Of a DNA stretch of 9,148 nt, positions 1-6,631 are shown in pieces. Every line of letters starts with the position of its first letter. Position 1 is the stretch's first letter. Source of the DNA: Candidatus Hydrogenedentota bacterium (GTDB lineage: Bacteria > Hydrogenedentota > Hydrogenedentia > Hydrogenedentales > CAITNO01); NCBI GenBank assembly GCA_007124105.1, contig SLFT01000172.1, positions 1 through 9,148 of the forward strand, in the 5' to 3' direction. A model generated the notes under the pieces. That model was not told the origin of the DNA. It did not search any database and saw only the letters and a program-made list of their open reading frames with translations. The position numbers and the translations under genes were made by a program.

Positions 1-1
1 G

Positions 2-499
2 CTGATGTATGTGGGCACATGCCTCTTTGAAGGGGTGAACATGAACGAAGGCCGCGGCACAGAAACGCCCTTCCTGGTGTGTGGCGCGCCCTGGCTTGAC
101 GCCGCAGCCGTGATAGGCGCCATTTCAGCGGACGACAGCGTCGGCTGCGATATGCGGCCCGTTCTCTATATTCCACAGTCCATTCCCGGCAAGGCATCCA
201 ATCCGACCCACAGGGACAAACTGTGTCGGGGTATTCGCTTCACGGTGACCGACCGGTACCTGTTGCGCCCGTTCACCACGGCGCTTGCCGTTCTTTGCGC
301 CATATACGAACAACACCCGGAAATGGAATTCGCGCCCTTCTTCGACACCCTCGCAGGCGGTCCGTGGTTGCGTCAACAGATTCAATCCGGACGCGCCGCC
401 TCGGGCATTGTCCGTGAAATCGCGCCGGCACTCGTTGCATTTGAAGCGGAACGTCCACGGTTATATCCCACGCTGCGCGAGCGACGCTACAGGTCTTAA
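2..499 (+). CDS. namZ: Partial exo-beta-N-acetylmuramidase NamZ (DUF1343 / GH171), C-terminal part
   Basis: The reading frame is open from base 2, so the 5' end lies outside the window and the first ATG (base 5) is probably internal. About 165 C-terminal residues are present. Seen in the protein: an EGVNMNEGRGT segment near residues 10-20, then GAPWLDA, an RPVLYIP segment, and a cysteine-glycine-(I/V) stretch followed by V-T-D-R. This series is typical of the C-terminal half of DUF1343 proteins such as Bacillus YbbC/NamZ. Family knowledge: these enzymes release MurNAc from the non-reducing end of peptidoglycan fragments during cell-wall turnover, usually as exported proteins. The N-terminal signal and most of the catalytic domain cannot be judged here. 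The gene ends with TAA, 162 bases before the next start, so it is probably a separate transcription unit from the Bat operon. Recognition rests on motif memory, not a search. Confidence 0.85.
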   Translation: MMYVGTCLFEGVNMNEGRGTETPFLVCGAPWLDAAAVIGAISADDSVGCDMRPVLYIPQSIPGKASNPTHRDKLCRGIRFTVTDRYLLRPFTTALAVLCAIYEQHPEMEFAPFFDTLAGGPWLRQQIQSGRAASGIVREIAPALVAFEAERPRLYPTLRERRYRS

Positions 500-517
500 C
501 CCACACGTGGGTGTGGG
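500..517 (+). terminator. Perfect 7-bp hairpin just after namZ (possible terminator or mRNA 3' end)
   Basis: CCCACAC (500-506) pairs perfectly with GTGTGGG (511-517) around a 4-base loop, starting one base after the namZ stop codon. No T-run follows (the next bases are caacgtgctg), so it is not a classic intrinsic terminator. It could be a 3'-end stabilising stem, a weak or Rho-assisted terminator, or chance. The inner CACGTG is also a short palindrome. Confidence 0.35.
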
Positions 518-565
518 CAACGTGCTGCTGATATACATGGATTAAGTGAGGCGTGAACCCGATTT

Positions 566-594
566 GGGGAAAACCGGCTTCTCCTTAATTGTTT
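566..594 (+). terminator. Weak intrinsic-terminator-like hairpin with T-rich tail
   Basis: GGGGAA (566-571) can pair with TTCTCC (579-584), five Watson-Crick pairs and one G-T wobble, around a 7-base loop. It is followed by ttaattgttt, which is T-rich but interrupted. As the second hairpin between namZ and the operon it could end the namZ transcript. The stem is short and the tail imperfect, so support is low. Confidence 0.25.
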
Positions 595-617
595 CTATCC
601 TGTTCTATTTGTATTGT
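589..617 (+). promoter_or_regulatory. Candidate promoter for the Bat operon
   Basis: The stretch from about 585 to 620 is clearly more AT-rich than the surrounding coding DNA and is the obvious place for an operon promoter. One sigma70-like reading is TTGTTT (589-594), a 17-base spacer and TATTGT (612-617), each matching the consensus only partly. A direct repeat of TTCTAT at 593-598 and 603-608, ten bases apart, lies inside the spacer region and could be regulatory. The organism's promoter consensus is unknown, so this is a location guess more than a defined promoter. Confidence 0.25.
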
Positions 618-661
618 TTAGACGGTCTTCTTCGTTGGCATGATATGTGCTCTACAAAGGT

Positions 662-1498
662 ATGAAGCCATACACCCTTATATTATCCCTGTTGCCGGTG
701 GTTGCCGGTATTTTCACCGCAAGCGCTTCGGCGACGCTTGAGGTGGACGTTTCCCCGCAAAAATATGCGGCGCGTCCCGGCGAAGTGTTTCCCGTGGATT
801 ATGTGGTCTCGTGGGAAGGCGCGCTGGACGCGTATACGGTGATGCCGCCAACCTTGCCGGTGCTGGACTGGGGCGCGGCTACAGTGTTGGAGATTCGCGC
901 TCACAGCCGTGGTGACCGGCATGAAACGCGCCTTACCGTGGGTTACAGCGCCGAGACAGCGGGCACGTACACCGCGCCCGCCCTGACAATTCGCGTCCTC
1001 GAGTGGGACGCCGACGCCGCCTCCCATGCGGCGCTTGTAGAGGATGCCGCCTCCATGCCCGCCAAGGTAGTGGAAGCGGCGTCGGTCACGGTGGTTTTTC
1101 GTGATCCCCGTTTTGTCGTCTGGGCGGCGTTGGTTCTTGTGGCGTTGGCGGTTGCGGGCGCCTTCGGTTGGGCCGCGCTGCGCAAACGTCGGCGTACCGT
1201 GTCCGAGGAGGCGGGCCAGTCCCCTGTTGAAAAGGCGCAGGCGTTGCTTCACGAGGCGCGTCGTCACCGGCTGGACGCTGATTATTACGCTTTCTACCGC
1301 GCCCTGTGCAGCGCGGTTGCATGTATCGAAACCGACGCCCCCGATTCCAGGGCGGCCCTTCTTGACAAGCTGAAGCGCGCCGCCGACGATGCCGGTTACC
1401 GGGGCGTGCGCCCTTCGGATGACGCGCTGGAGGGCGATTTCAAGGATGTGGAACGAATTATCGCGCAAGAGATACAGCGCGCCTCAAAGGAGACATGA
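662..1498 (+). CDS. Secreted-domain/TM/cytoplasmic-helical Bat-operon protein (DUF4381/BatD-like architecture)
   Basis: 278 residues. Residues 1-24 form a signal peptide (MKPYTL, hydrophobic core, then SASA before TLEV). Residues 25-149 are a beta-rich periplasmic segment whose opening (VDVSP, then RPGEVFPVDY) resembles the start of BatD/DUF4381-type domains. A strong membrane helix covers about 151-173, followed by RKRRR as a positive-inside anchor, then a helical cytoplasmic tail with DADYYAFYRALCSAV at about 205-219. Start choice: ATG 662 gives a clean signal peptide. An in-frame GTG at 647 would add five residues and has no ribosome site. AAAGG lies at 656-660 but only one base from ATG 662, so initiation may be weak or leaderless. 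It stops three bases before moxR and is the first gene of the operon. It is likely a membrane partner of the MoxR/VWA proteins. The exact family is uncertain, and residue-level similarity to the 3532-4476 protein is low although the layout is the same. Confidence 0.8.
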   Translation: MKPYTLILSLLPVVAGIFTASASATLEVDVSPQKYAARPGEVFPVDYVVSWEGALDAYTVMPPTLPVLDWGAATVLEIRAHSRGDRHETRLTVGYSAETAGTYTAPALTIRVLEWDADAASHAALVEDAASMPAKVVEAASVTVVFRDPRFVVWAALVLVALAVAGAFGWAALRKRRRTVSEEAGQSPVEKAQALLHEARRHRLDADYYAFYRALCSAVACIETDAPDSRAALLDKLKRAADDAGYRGVRPSDDALEGDFKDVERIIAQEIQRASKET

Positions 1499-1501
1499 TC
1501 C

Positions 1502-2488
1502 ATGACTGTAAACGTAGAAGCGGTTCGACGCAGTGTGGAGCAACACGCGGAACTGGTAAACCGGTTGCGCCAGGAAATATCGCGGGTGATTGTCGGGCAG
1601 CAGTATATGATTGACAGACTGCTGGTGGGCATTCTCGCCAATGGCCATGTGTTGATAGAGGGCGTGCCGGGATTGGCAAAAACAACCGCCGTCACCACCC
1701 TCGCCCAGTCCATGGATTGCGAATTCAGGCGCATCCAGTTCACGCCGGATTTGCTGCCCGCCGACCTCATCGGCACGTTGGTGTACACGCCAAAAACCGG
1801 CGAGTTTGTAACGAAGAAAGGCCCTATTTTCGGGAATATCATTCTGGCGGATGAGATCAACCGCGCTCCAGCCAAGGTACAGAGCGCATTGCTCGAGGCC
1901 ATGCAGGAGCGACAGGTTACCATTGGCGACGGCACCTTTCTGTTGGAAGAACCGTTCATGGTGCTGGCCACGCAGAATCCCATTGAACAGGAGGGCACCT
2001 ATCCGCTTCCCGAGGCGCAGGTGGACCGGTTCATGCTTAAGCTGAAGGTGGGCTATCCGACACGCGGCGAAGAACGGGAGATCATGGACCGTGTGGATAT
2101 GTTGCACAAGCAACAGGTGGATGCCGTGGTAACGCGCACGCAGGTACTCGATGCGCGCGAGGTGGTAAACGAGATTTATGTAGACGACAAGGCGAAGAAC
2201 TATATTGTTGACCTGGTCTATGCTACGCGCGAACCCGAAACCTTTGGACTGCCGCTGAAGCATCTGATTGAATACGGCGCATCGCCCCGGGCCACCATTT
2301 ATTTGCAGCAGGCGGCTCGGGCCATGGCCTTCCTGCAGGGCGAAGGCAATGTGTTCCCGAACGACGTGAAGCAGGTGGCCATGGATGTGCTCCGCCATCG
2401 GGTGAAGGTTACCTACGAAGCGGAAGCGGAGAACATGACCAGCGAAGATGTGATTCGCAAGATTCTGGATACAGTACCGGTTCCGTAA
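1502..2488 (+). CDS. moxR: MoxR-family AAA+ ATPase
   Basis: 328 residues, the usual length for MoxR. Visible motifs in order: VGQ near residue 31, Walker A GVPGLAKTT (54-62), Walker B IILADEIN (113-120), sensor-1 ATQNP (156-160), PLPEAQVDRF (168-177) with the probable arginine finger R176, and sensor-2 SPRA (261-264). The rest is a helical lid domain (AAA_3 plus AAA_lid_2 arrangement). Family knowledge: cytosolic MoxR proteins hydrolyse ATP as oligomeric rings and act as chaperone-like activators of VWA-domain partners, which here are probably DUF58, BatA and BatB. AAGGAG at 1487-1492 sits nine bases before the start, inside the end of the previous gene, which indicates co-transcription. Every catalytic motif I know for the family is intact. 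It is followed by the largest gap in the operon. Confidence 0.97.
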   Translation: MTVNVEAVRRSVEQHAELVNRLRQEISRVIVGQQYMIDRLLVGILANGHVLIEGVPGLAKTTAVTTLAQSMDCEFRRIQFTPDLLPADLIGTLVYTPKTGEFVTKKGPIFGNIILADEINRAPAKVQSALLEAMQERQVTIGDGTFLLEEPFMVLATQNPIEQEGTYPLPEAQVDRFMLKLKVGYPTRGEEREIMDRVDMLHKQQVDAVVTRTQVLDAREVVNEIYVDDKAKNYIVDLVYATREPETFGLPLKHLIEYGASPRATIYLQQAARAMAFLQGEGNVFPNDVKQVAMDVLRHRVKVTYEAEAENMTSEDVIRKILDTVPVP

Positions 2489-2641
2489 ATAAGCGATACG
2501 GAGCATTGCCCGAAGTCCAGATGAACAGGAACGGCGCAAGACGCCCCGTTGTGTTTGAAAGCAGGCTGACAAGCATACGTTGCTTGCGCCGCAACAAGGC
2601 GCGAACCGGATTCCGGCCGCGCTGATAAGGATGCACATGTC
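2489..2641 (+). other. 153-base intra-operon gap between moxR and the DUF58 gene
   Basis: This is the only sizeable spacer inside an otherwise compact operon. It contains a bulged hairpin at 2530-2550, two mutually exclusive short stems around 2579-2602 (GTTGC/GCAAC, 2579-2583 with 2591-2595; GCGCC/GGCGC, 2586-2590 with 2598-2602), and CCGGATTCCGG at about 2606-2616. A 34-codon ORF (ATG 2521 to TGA 2623-2625) is open but has no well-placed ribosome site, and its product is very arginine-rich, as expected of noncoding GC-rich DNA. AAGGA at 2627-2631 is the ribosome site of the next gene. No clear promoter was seen. The gap may hold an RNA processing or attenuation site, or simply decayed sequence. 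Confidence 0.5.
2530..2550 (+). other. Bulged stem-loop in the moxR-DUF58 spacer
   Basis: AAC-GGCG pairs with CGCC-GTT around a CAAGA loop, with a two-base CC bulge on the 3' side. It is followed by gtgttt, a very short T-rich run. It could slow or partly stop transcription after moxR, or protect or cleave the message so that moxR and the downstream genes are expressed at different levels. Seen by eye only; no folding energy was calculated. Confidence 0.3.
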
Positions 2642-3535
2642 ATGATCCCCCAAGAGGTCATGCAACAGATACGGCGGATACATATCCGCACGCGCCGCAT
2701 GGTGAACGAGATTCTTTCCGGCCAGTACGAGAGCGTGTTCAAGGGCCAGGGCATGGAATTTCGCGAGGTGCGCGCATATGTGCCCGGCGACGACATTCGC
2801 AGCATAGACTGGAACGTAACAGCGCGCACGGGCGAACCGCATGTAAAGGTCATGGCCGAGGAGCGCGAATTGACCGTTATGCTGATGGTGGACATGAGCG
2901 GTTCGGGCCGATTCGGCAGCGTGTCCCGATTCAAGAATGAATTGGCGGCGGAGTTGTGCGCCGTACTCGCCTTTTCAGCCATCAAAAATAACGACAAAGT
3001 GGGGCTGCTAATCTTTACCGACGACATCGAATTGTATGTGCCGCCGCAGAAAGGCAGCAAGCATGTGTTGCGCGTGATTCGCGAGGTATTGTACTTCGAG
3101 CCGAAAGGAACCGGCACCGATATCCCGAAGGCGTTGCATTACCTGAACGGTGTAATCCGCAGGCGCGCTGTTGTCTTTCTGGTATCTGATTTTATGGCCG
3201 ATGATTACGAAACGGCATTGCGTGTGGCCAATCGCCGCCATGACGTGGTCGCGGTAACCGTCACCGACCCGCGTGAGCATACCCTGCCCGATGTAGGTCT
3301 GGTAGCGGTGCGCGACGCGGAGACAGGCCGTGAGACATTGGTGAATACCAGCGATTCACATATCCGCGACAGTTATGAGCGGGAGGCGCGCAAAGCGCTG
3401 GAAAAACGGGATGAGATATTGCGTCGCAATCGCGTGGATACGATGCATACCTCTACGGACAAGTCGTATGTAGAAGAGATATACCGTTTCTTCAAAATGC
3501 GCGAACGCCGTCAGGCGGGAGGCGCCACGGCATGA
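2642..3535 (+). CDS. DUF58 domain protein with VWA-like MIDAS core
   Basis: 297 residues, soluble, with no signal peptide or membrane helix. The DUF58 signature is plain at about residues 38-73: GMEFREVRAYVPGDD, then RSIDWNVTAR, then a region ending in VMAEERE. It leads into the VWA-like core with DMSGS (84-88), GTGTD (156-160) and VSDF (181-184), which supply the DxSxS, Thr and Asp of a metal-ion-dependent adhesion site. The start at ATG 2642 has AAGGA ten bases upstream; ATG 2637 runs into a stop after one more codon. Family knowledge: DUF58 proteins are regularly encoded next to MoxR and are likely MoxR clients or adaptors in the cytosol. The helical C-terminus is charged (KMRERRQ). The last four bases overlap the next gene (ATGA), suggesting coupled translation. 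Molecular function is not established for the family. Confidence 0.95.
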   Translation: MIPQEVMQQIRRIHIRTRRMVNEILSGQYESVFKGQGMEFREVRAYVPGDDIRSIDWNVTARTGEPHVKVMAEERELTVMLMVDMSGSGRFGSVSRFKNELAAELCAVLAFSAIKNNDKVGLLIFTDDIELYVPPQKGSKHVLRVIREVLYFEPKGTGTDIPKALHYLNGVIRRRAVVFLVSDFMADDYETALRVANRRHDVVAVTVTDPREHTLPDVGLVAVRDAETGRETLVNTSDSHIRDSYEREARKALEKRDEILRRNRVDTMHTSTDKSYVEEIYRFFKMRERRQAGGATA

Positions 3536-4476
3536 TAGCGCGTTGTCTGGGTATAGTGTGTTTGCTTGCCGTCGCATCGGCTGCCCTTGCGGCGCCCACG
3601 ATCGAGGCGACGCTTACATCGCCGGAAACGCCCTGGCATCGCGCATTCCTGTATTCTCTGACCATTGAGGGCGATGCCGCACTGCACTGCGAGTTTCCCG
3701 ACATTCCCGTGGAAGCCGCGCACGTGGAGGCGTCGCGGCTGAAACTGGAAAGCGTTCCTACTCCCGACGGGGGTATACGGCTGACCAAAACGTATCAGAT
3801 AGACCCACTGTTCCCGGGGCATTACATAGCGCCGTCCATTGATGTGGCGTGGCAAAGCGGCGATAACGAGGGCGTCCTGACAACGCCGCCCATGATGTTG
3901 CATGCGCGTGAATTGACGGACGCGGAAATGGAAGCGCTTGCGCATTTTGCGGGGATTGCCGCCCCCGATGCGGTGCTGCCGCCGCCGCGCGTCTCGACAC
4001 GGCTGGTATTGACGCTTATAACGCTCGGGTTGGTTGCGCTTGCCGGGGTAATTGCGGCAGTAGTCTACCTGCGTCGTACCCGCGAGGAACCGGTTGTTGT
4101 GTTGCCGCCGTGGGAGACAGCGTTAAACCGGTTGCGCGAACTGGAGCGTCGCAATCTACCCGGCGCGGGAAAAATAGACGCCTATTATGTGGACTTATCC
4201 GCTATCCTGCGCTATTACATTGAAGACCGGTTCCGTATCCACGCGCCCGAGCAGACCACGCCCGAGTTTCTCGATACGGCCGCACAGAGCCGCGTATTTT
4301 CCGAGGAACAACAACAATTCCTCGCCGCATTCTTGCGTCAGTGCGATCGCGTGAAGTTTGCGCGGCTTCAGCCGGCTGCGGAAGAGATGATTACTCACTT
4401 TAAGGAAGTGCGGCGCTTTGTCAGGGAAACTGTGCCGCTGGACATGGGAGACGCGAGTCTGGAGCAGGCAGCATGA
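3532..4476 (+). CDS. DUF4381-like single-pass membrane protein of the Bat operon
   Basis: 314 residues. Signal peptide 1-21 (cleavage near ALAA), a beta-rich periplasmic domain at about 22-125, a proline-rich hinge (VLPPPRV, 148-154), a membrane helix at about 156-180 followed by RRTREE, then a cytoplasmic helical domain. That domain opens PPWETALNRLREL (192-204) and continues with KIDAYYVDLSAILRYYIEDRF (about 214-234); the combination of the W-x-x-A-L-x-x-L start and the YY...L...LR.YIE helix is typical of DUF4381-type proteins placed between DUF58 and BatA. Start ATG 3532 overlaps the DUF58 stop (ATGA) and has GGGAGG nine bases upstream (3517-3522). It ends in another ATGA overlap with batA. 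Likely role: an inner-membrane adaptor linking periplasmic events to the MoxR/VWA machinery. The function is inferred from context only. Confidence 0.88.
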   Translation: MIARCLGIVCLLAVASAALAAPTIEATLTSPETPWHRAFLYSLTIEGDAALHCEFPDIPVEAAHVEASRLKLESVPTPDGGIRLTKTYQIDPLFPGHYIAPSIDVAWQSGDNEGVLTTPPMMLHARELTDAEMEALAHFAGIAAPDAVLPPPRVSTRLVLTLITLGLVALAGVIAAVVYLRRTREEPVVVLPPWETALNRLRELERRNLPGAGKIDAYYVDLSAILRYYIEDRFRIHAPEQTTPEFLDTAAQSRVFSEEQQQFLAAFLRQCDRVKFARLQPAAEEMITHFKEVRRFVRETVPLDMGDASLEQAA

Positions 4477-5510
4477 GCGACTTATTGCGCATATTCAACT
4501 ACGACGGCCTGTTGTACCCTGCCTGGCTGGTGTTGAGCGTGGTCGTTCTTGCCGTCTTTCTGGCGGAAATATTCGCGCGCGCGCCGGGCGCGGTGCGCAT
4601 CTCGACAGGCGAATTGCTGGCGCGACTGCGCGGCAGACGGTCTGACGACATGATGCGCCACATTCCAGCGGGGTTGCGGCTGTTGGGACTGTTCCTGTTG
4701 TTAATGGCGCTGGCCGGACCCATGCGCGGTTACCATGTGCGCAAGGACCGCGCGAATGTCATAGACATTATGCTTTGTCTGGACGTGTCGGGCAGCATGC
4801 GTCAGGAGGATTTCAAGATTAACGGCCAGGCGCGCGACCGGTTGTTTGTGGCGCGCGAAGCGGCCCGTAAATTCATAAATATACACCGCGAAGGGCAGGA
4901 TGTCCGTTTCGGTCTGGACCGCATTGGCTTGATACTATTCGCCGGGCTTGCCTGGACGCAATGCCCGTTGACCCTGGATTACGACATCCTCGAGCGGGAA
5001 CTGGACAATGCAAACATTGCCGCGGACCGTAAGCAGGGAACGGCCATTGGCTCGGCACTGGGACTGGCCGTGCGCCGACTCAGCCAATCGGAAACCGAAT
5101 CAAAGGTGGTTGTACTGCTCTCGGACGGCGTGAACAATCGCGGCGAACTTGATCCGATTGATGCGGCGCGCCTGGCCAAGGAATACGGCATTCGCGTGTA
5201 CACCATTGGCGCGGGTTCGGTCGAGGAAGTGGTGGTGCGACGCGGTTTCTTTCCCGTGCGCACAGAGGCGATTGACGAAGAAACATTGAAAGAAATAGCA
5301 GCCCTCACCGGCGGGCGCTATTATTTGGCCACAGACACCGAGGCGCTGCTGCGCGCTTACGAAGAGATTGGCGCCCTGGAAACCTCAGAAATAGAGATGG
5401 GCGATTATTACGAAGCGCGTGTGGAGTTCATGCCGTACATGCTTGCCGGCGCGCTGGCGTTGCTGGCATCCGTATTTTCAAGACGCCTGTGGTTCGAGAT
5501 ATTGCCATGA
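4473..5510 (+). CDS. batA: BatA, membrane-anchored VWA protein
   Basis: 345 residues. Membrane helices at about 14-34 and 66-83 match the BatA N-terminal domain, with a third near 320-337 at the C-terminus, which gives the standard BatA topology. The VWA domain lies between them, at about 96-300, with an intact MIDAS: DVSGSM (104-109), Thr190 in QGTAIG and Asp218 in LLSDG. RLFVAREA and RIGLILFAG are also typical of VWA cores. Family knowledge: BatA belongs to the operon linked to aerotolerance in Bacteroides fragilis; its biochemical activity is not settled. The VWA domain probably faces the periplasm or cytosol depending on how the N-terminal helices insert, which the sequence does not decide. 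Start ATG overlaps the previous stop (ATGA) with GGAG eight bases upstream (4461-4464). Its stop overlaps the ATG of a 15-codon mini-ORF leading directly to batB. Confidence 0.95.
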   Translation: MSDLLRIFNYDGLLYPAWLVLSVVVLAVFLAEIFARAPGAVRISTGELLARLRGRRSDDMMRHIPAGLRLLGLFLLLMALAGPMRGYHVRKDRANVIDIMLCLDVSGSMRQEDFKINGQARDRLFVAREAARKFINIHREGQDVRFGLDRIGLILFAGLAWTQCPLTLDYDILERELDNANIAADRKQGTAIGSALGLAVRRLSQSETESKVVVLLSDGVNNRGELDPIDAARLAKEYGIRVYTIGAGSVEEVVVRRGFFPVRTEAIDEETLKEIAALTGGRYYLATDTEALLRAYEEIGALETSEIEMGDYYEARVEFMPYMLAGALALLASVFSRRLWFEILP

Positions 5511-5554
5511 CACGAAGCAGACAACAAACATACAACCGAAACAGGATAGTGTAA
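5507..5554 (+). other. Possible 15-codon bridging mini-ORF between batA and batB
   Basis: An ATG at 5507 overlaps the batA TGA in the same ATGA arrangement used by other junctions of this operon. The frame codes for 15 residues (beginning MTRSRQQ, rich in Arg, Gln and Asn) and stops with TAA at 5552-5554, directly against the batB ATG at 5555. Ribosomes leaving batA could therefore pass to batB without a gap. The batB ribosome site (AGGA, 5543-5546) lies inside this frame. The spacer is A-rich, so an open frame of this size can arise by chance. I annotate it as a possible coupling leader, not as a proven peptide. Confidence 0.25.
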
Positions 5555-6631
5555 ATGCAATTTGCGTTTTCCATAGCGCAAGCGCCGCTGTGGCTGGCTC
5601 TTGGCGGCGCCGCAATGGTCGCCCTGGTGCTGGCGTTGCGTTGGCTGGAGGCCCGCCGCGCCGGACGCTTGAACCGATTTGTGGAAACGGGACTTGCGCA
5701 ACGGTTATTGCCGGGGTATGACGTGCGCGCCCGGAAGCCCCTGTTCTGGTTGACCAGCGCGGGCGTACTGTTCCTGTTGCTTGCAATCGCGCAACCCCAT
5801 TGGGGAAGCGCGTGGACGCCGGTGACGCGCACCAGCCGGGATATATTGGTGCTGCTTGATGTGTCGTTAAGCATGGCCGCCGAAGACCTGCCGCCGTCGC
5901 GACTCGAGCGCGCACGCCAGAAGATTCAGGCATTGCTCGATCGTTGTCCCGCGGACCGATTCGGGCTGGTGGTCTTTTCCGGTGAAGCGGTGATGATGAG
6001 CCCACTGACCCTGGACCACGCCTATTTCCGCGCTATCCTTGATGCGGTTAGCACGGATACACTGAGCGTGGAAGGCACGGACATTGCCGGAGCGCTTGAA
6101 CAGGCATTGGAGGTTTTCGAGGAAGATGCGCGCCAATTCGGCGAGACCGACTCCGCCAACAGGGCTGTGATACTGATTTCGGACGGCGAGCAAACAGCGG
6201 AAAACGCGGTCGCAACCGCCGAACGCATAGGCGGCTATGCCTCTATCTTTGCTATTGGCATTGGCGACCCGGACGGGGCGGTGATTGCCTTTCCCGCCTG
6301 GATGCGCCAGTATGTCCGTATGCCGGACGAAGAACTGACGCATATATCGAAGTTGGACGAAGAAACGCTTTCCCGGATCGCTACCGGCGGCGGCGGCGCT
6401 TATGTGCGCATCACGCCGGACAACGCGGATATTGAGTTTATTCATCAGGAGCTTGAGCATGTTCGGGCGCGGGCAACGGACGATGAATTGCGCTACCGGT
6501 TGGTGAATCGTTACCGGTGGCCGTTGGCGGTTGCGTGGGTATGTTTTGCCGCCGAGGGAATCTGGATCGCTGTGTTGCCCTGGAAACGCCGCCGCCGAAT
6601 GCTGCTGGAAGGAGGGCATACACATGGCTAA
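5555..6631 (+). CDS. batB: BatB, membrane-anchored VWA protein
   Basis: 358 residues. Membrane helices at about 10-30 and 63-81, then a VWA domain (about 95-285), and a final helix near 322-343 followed by a basic KRRRR end. The MIDAS is complete: DVSLSM (102-107), Thr175 in EGTDIAG and Asp210 in LISDGE. DRFGLVVFSGEA (134-145) and the SPLTLD segment that follows are characteristic of BatB and its close relative BatA. The segment after the VWA core (about 247-270, AWMRQYVRMPDE onward) corresponds to the region where BatB proteins carry the DENG-like loop before a conserved LDEETL. Start ATG 5555 has AGGA eight bases upstream. It overlaps the following TPR gene by eight bases. The known BatB role is as a partner of BatA in the Bat complex; the substrate is unknown. 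Confidence 0.95.
   Translation: MQFAFSIAQAPLWLALGGAAMVALVLALRWLEARRAGRLNRFVETGLAQRLLPGYDVRARKPLFWLTSAGVLFLLLAIAQPHWGSAWTPVTRTSRDILVLLDVSLSMAAEDLPPSRLERARQKIQALLDRCPADRFGLVVFSGEAVMMSPLTLDHAYFRAILDAVSTDTLSVEGTDIAGALEQALEVFEEDARQFGETDSANRAVILISDGEQTAENAVATAERIGGYASIFAIGIGDPDGAVIAFPAWMRQYVRMPDEELTHISKLDEETLSRIATGGGGAYVRITPDNADIEFIHQELEHVRARATDDELRYRLVNRYRWPLAVAWVCFAAEGIWIAVLPWKRRRRMLLEGGHTHG

Noticed and set aside
683..1468. 261-codon minus-strand open frame
   Set aside because: It lies antisense to the 662-1498 gene, which has a clear signal peptide and membrane helix; the minus-strand product is Arg/Gly-rich with no domain.
2521..2625. 34-codon ORF in the moxR-DUF58 spacer
   Set aside because: No ribosome site at a workable distance, and ten arginines in 34 residues as in random GC-rich DNA. 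Kept only as a note under the spacer.
1484..2842. 452-codon open frame on the minus strand, longer than any plus-strand gene here
   Set aside because: It runs antisense to moxR and DUF58, whose plus-strand products carry full family motifs. The minus-strand product is His/Leu/Cys/Arg-rich with no recognisable domain, as expected from codon bias of the opposite strand.
6531..6623. Upstream in-frame start extending the TPR protein by 31 residues
   Set aside because: It would bury the signal peptide behind a Cys/Pro-rich segment lying inside the batB C-terminal coding region, and it ignores the strong GGAAGGAGG site eight bases before ATG 6624.
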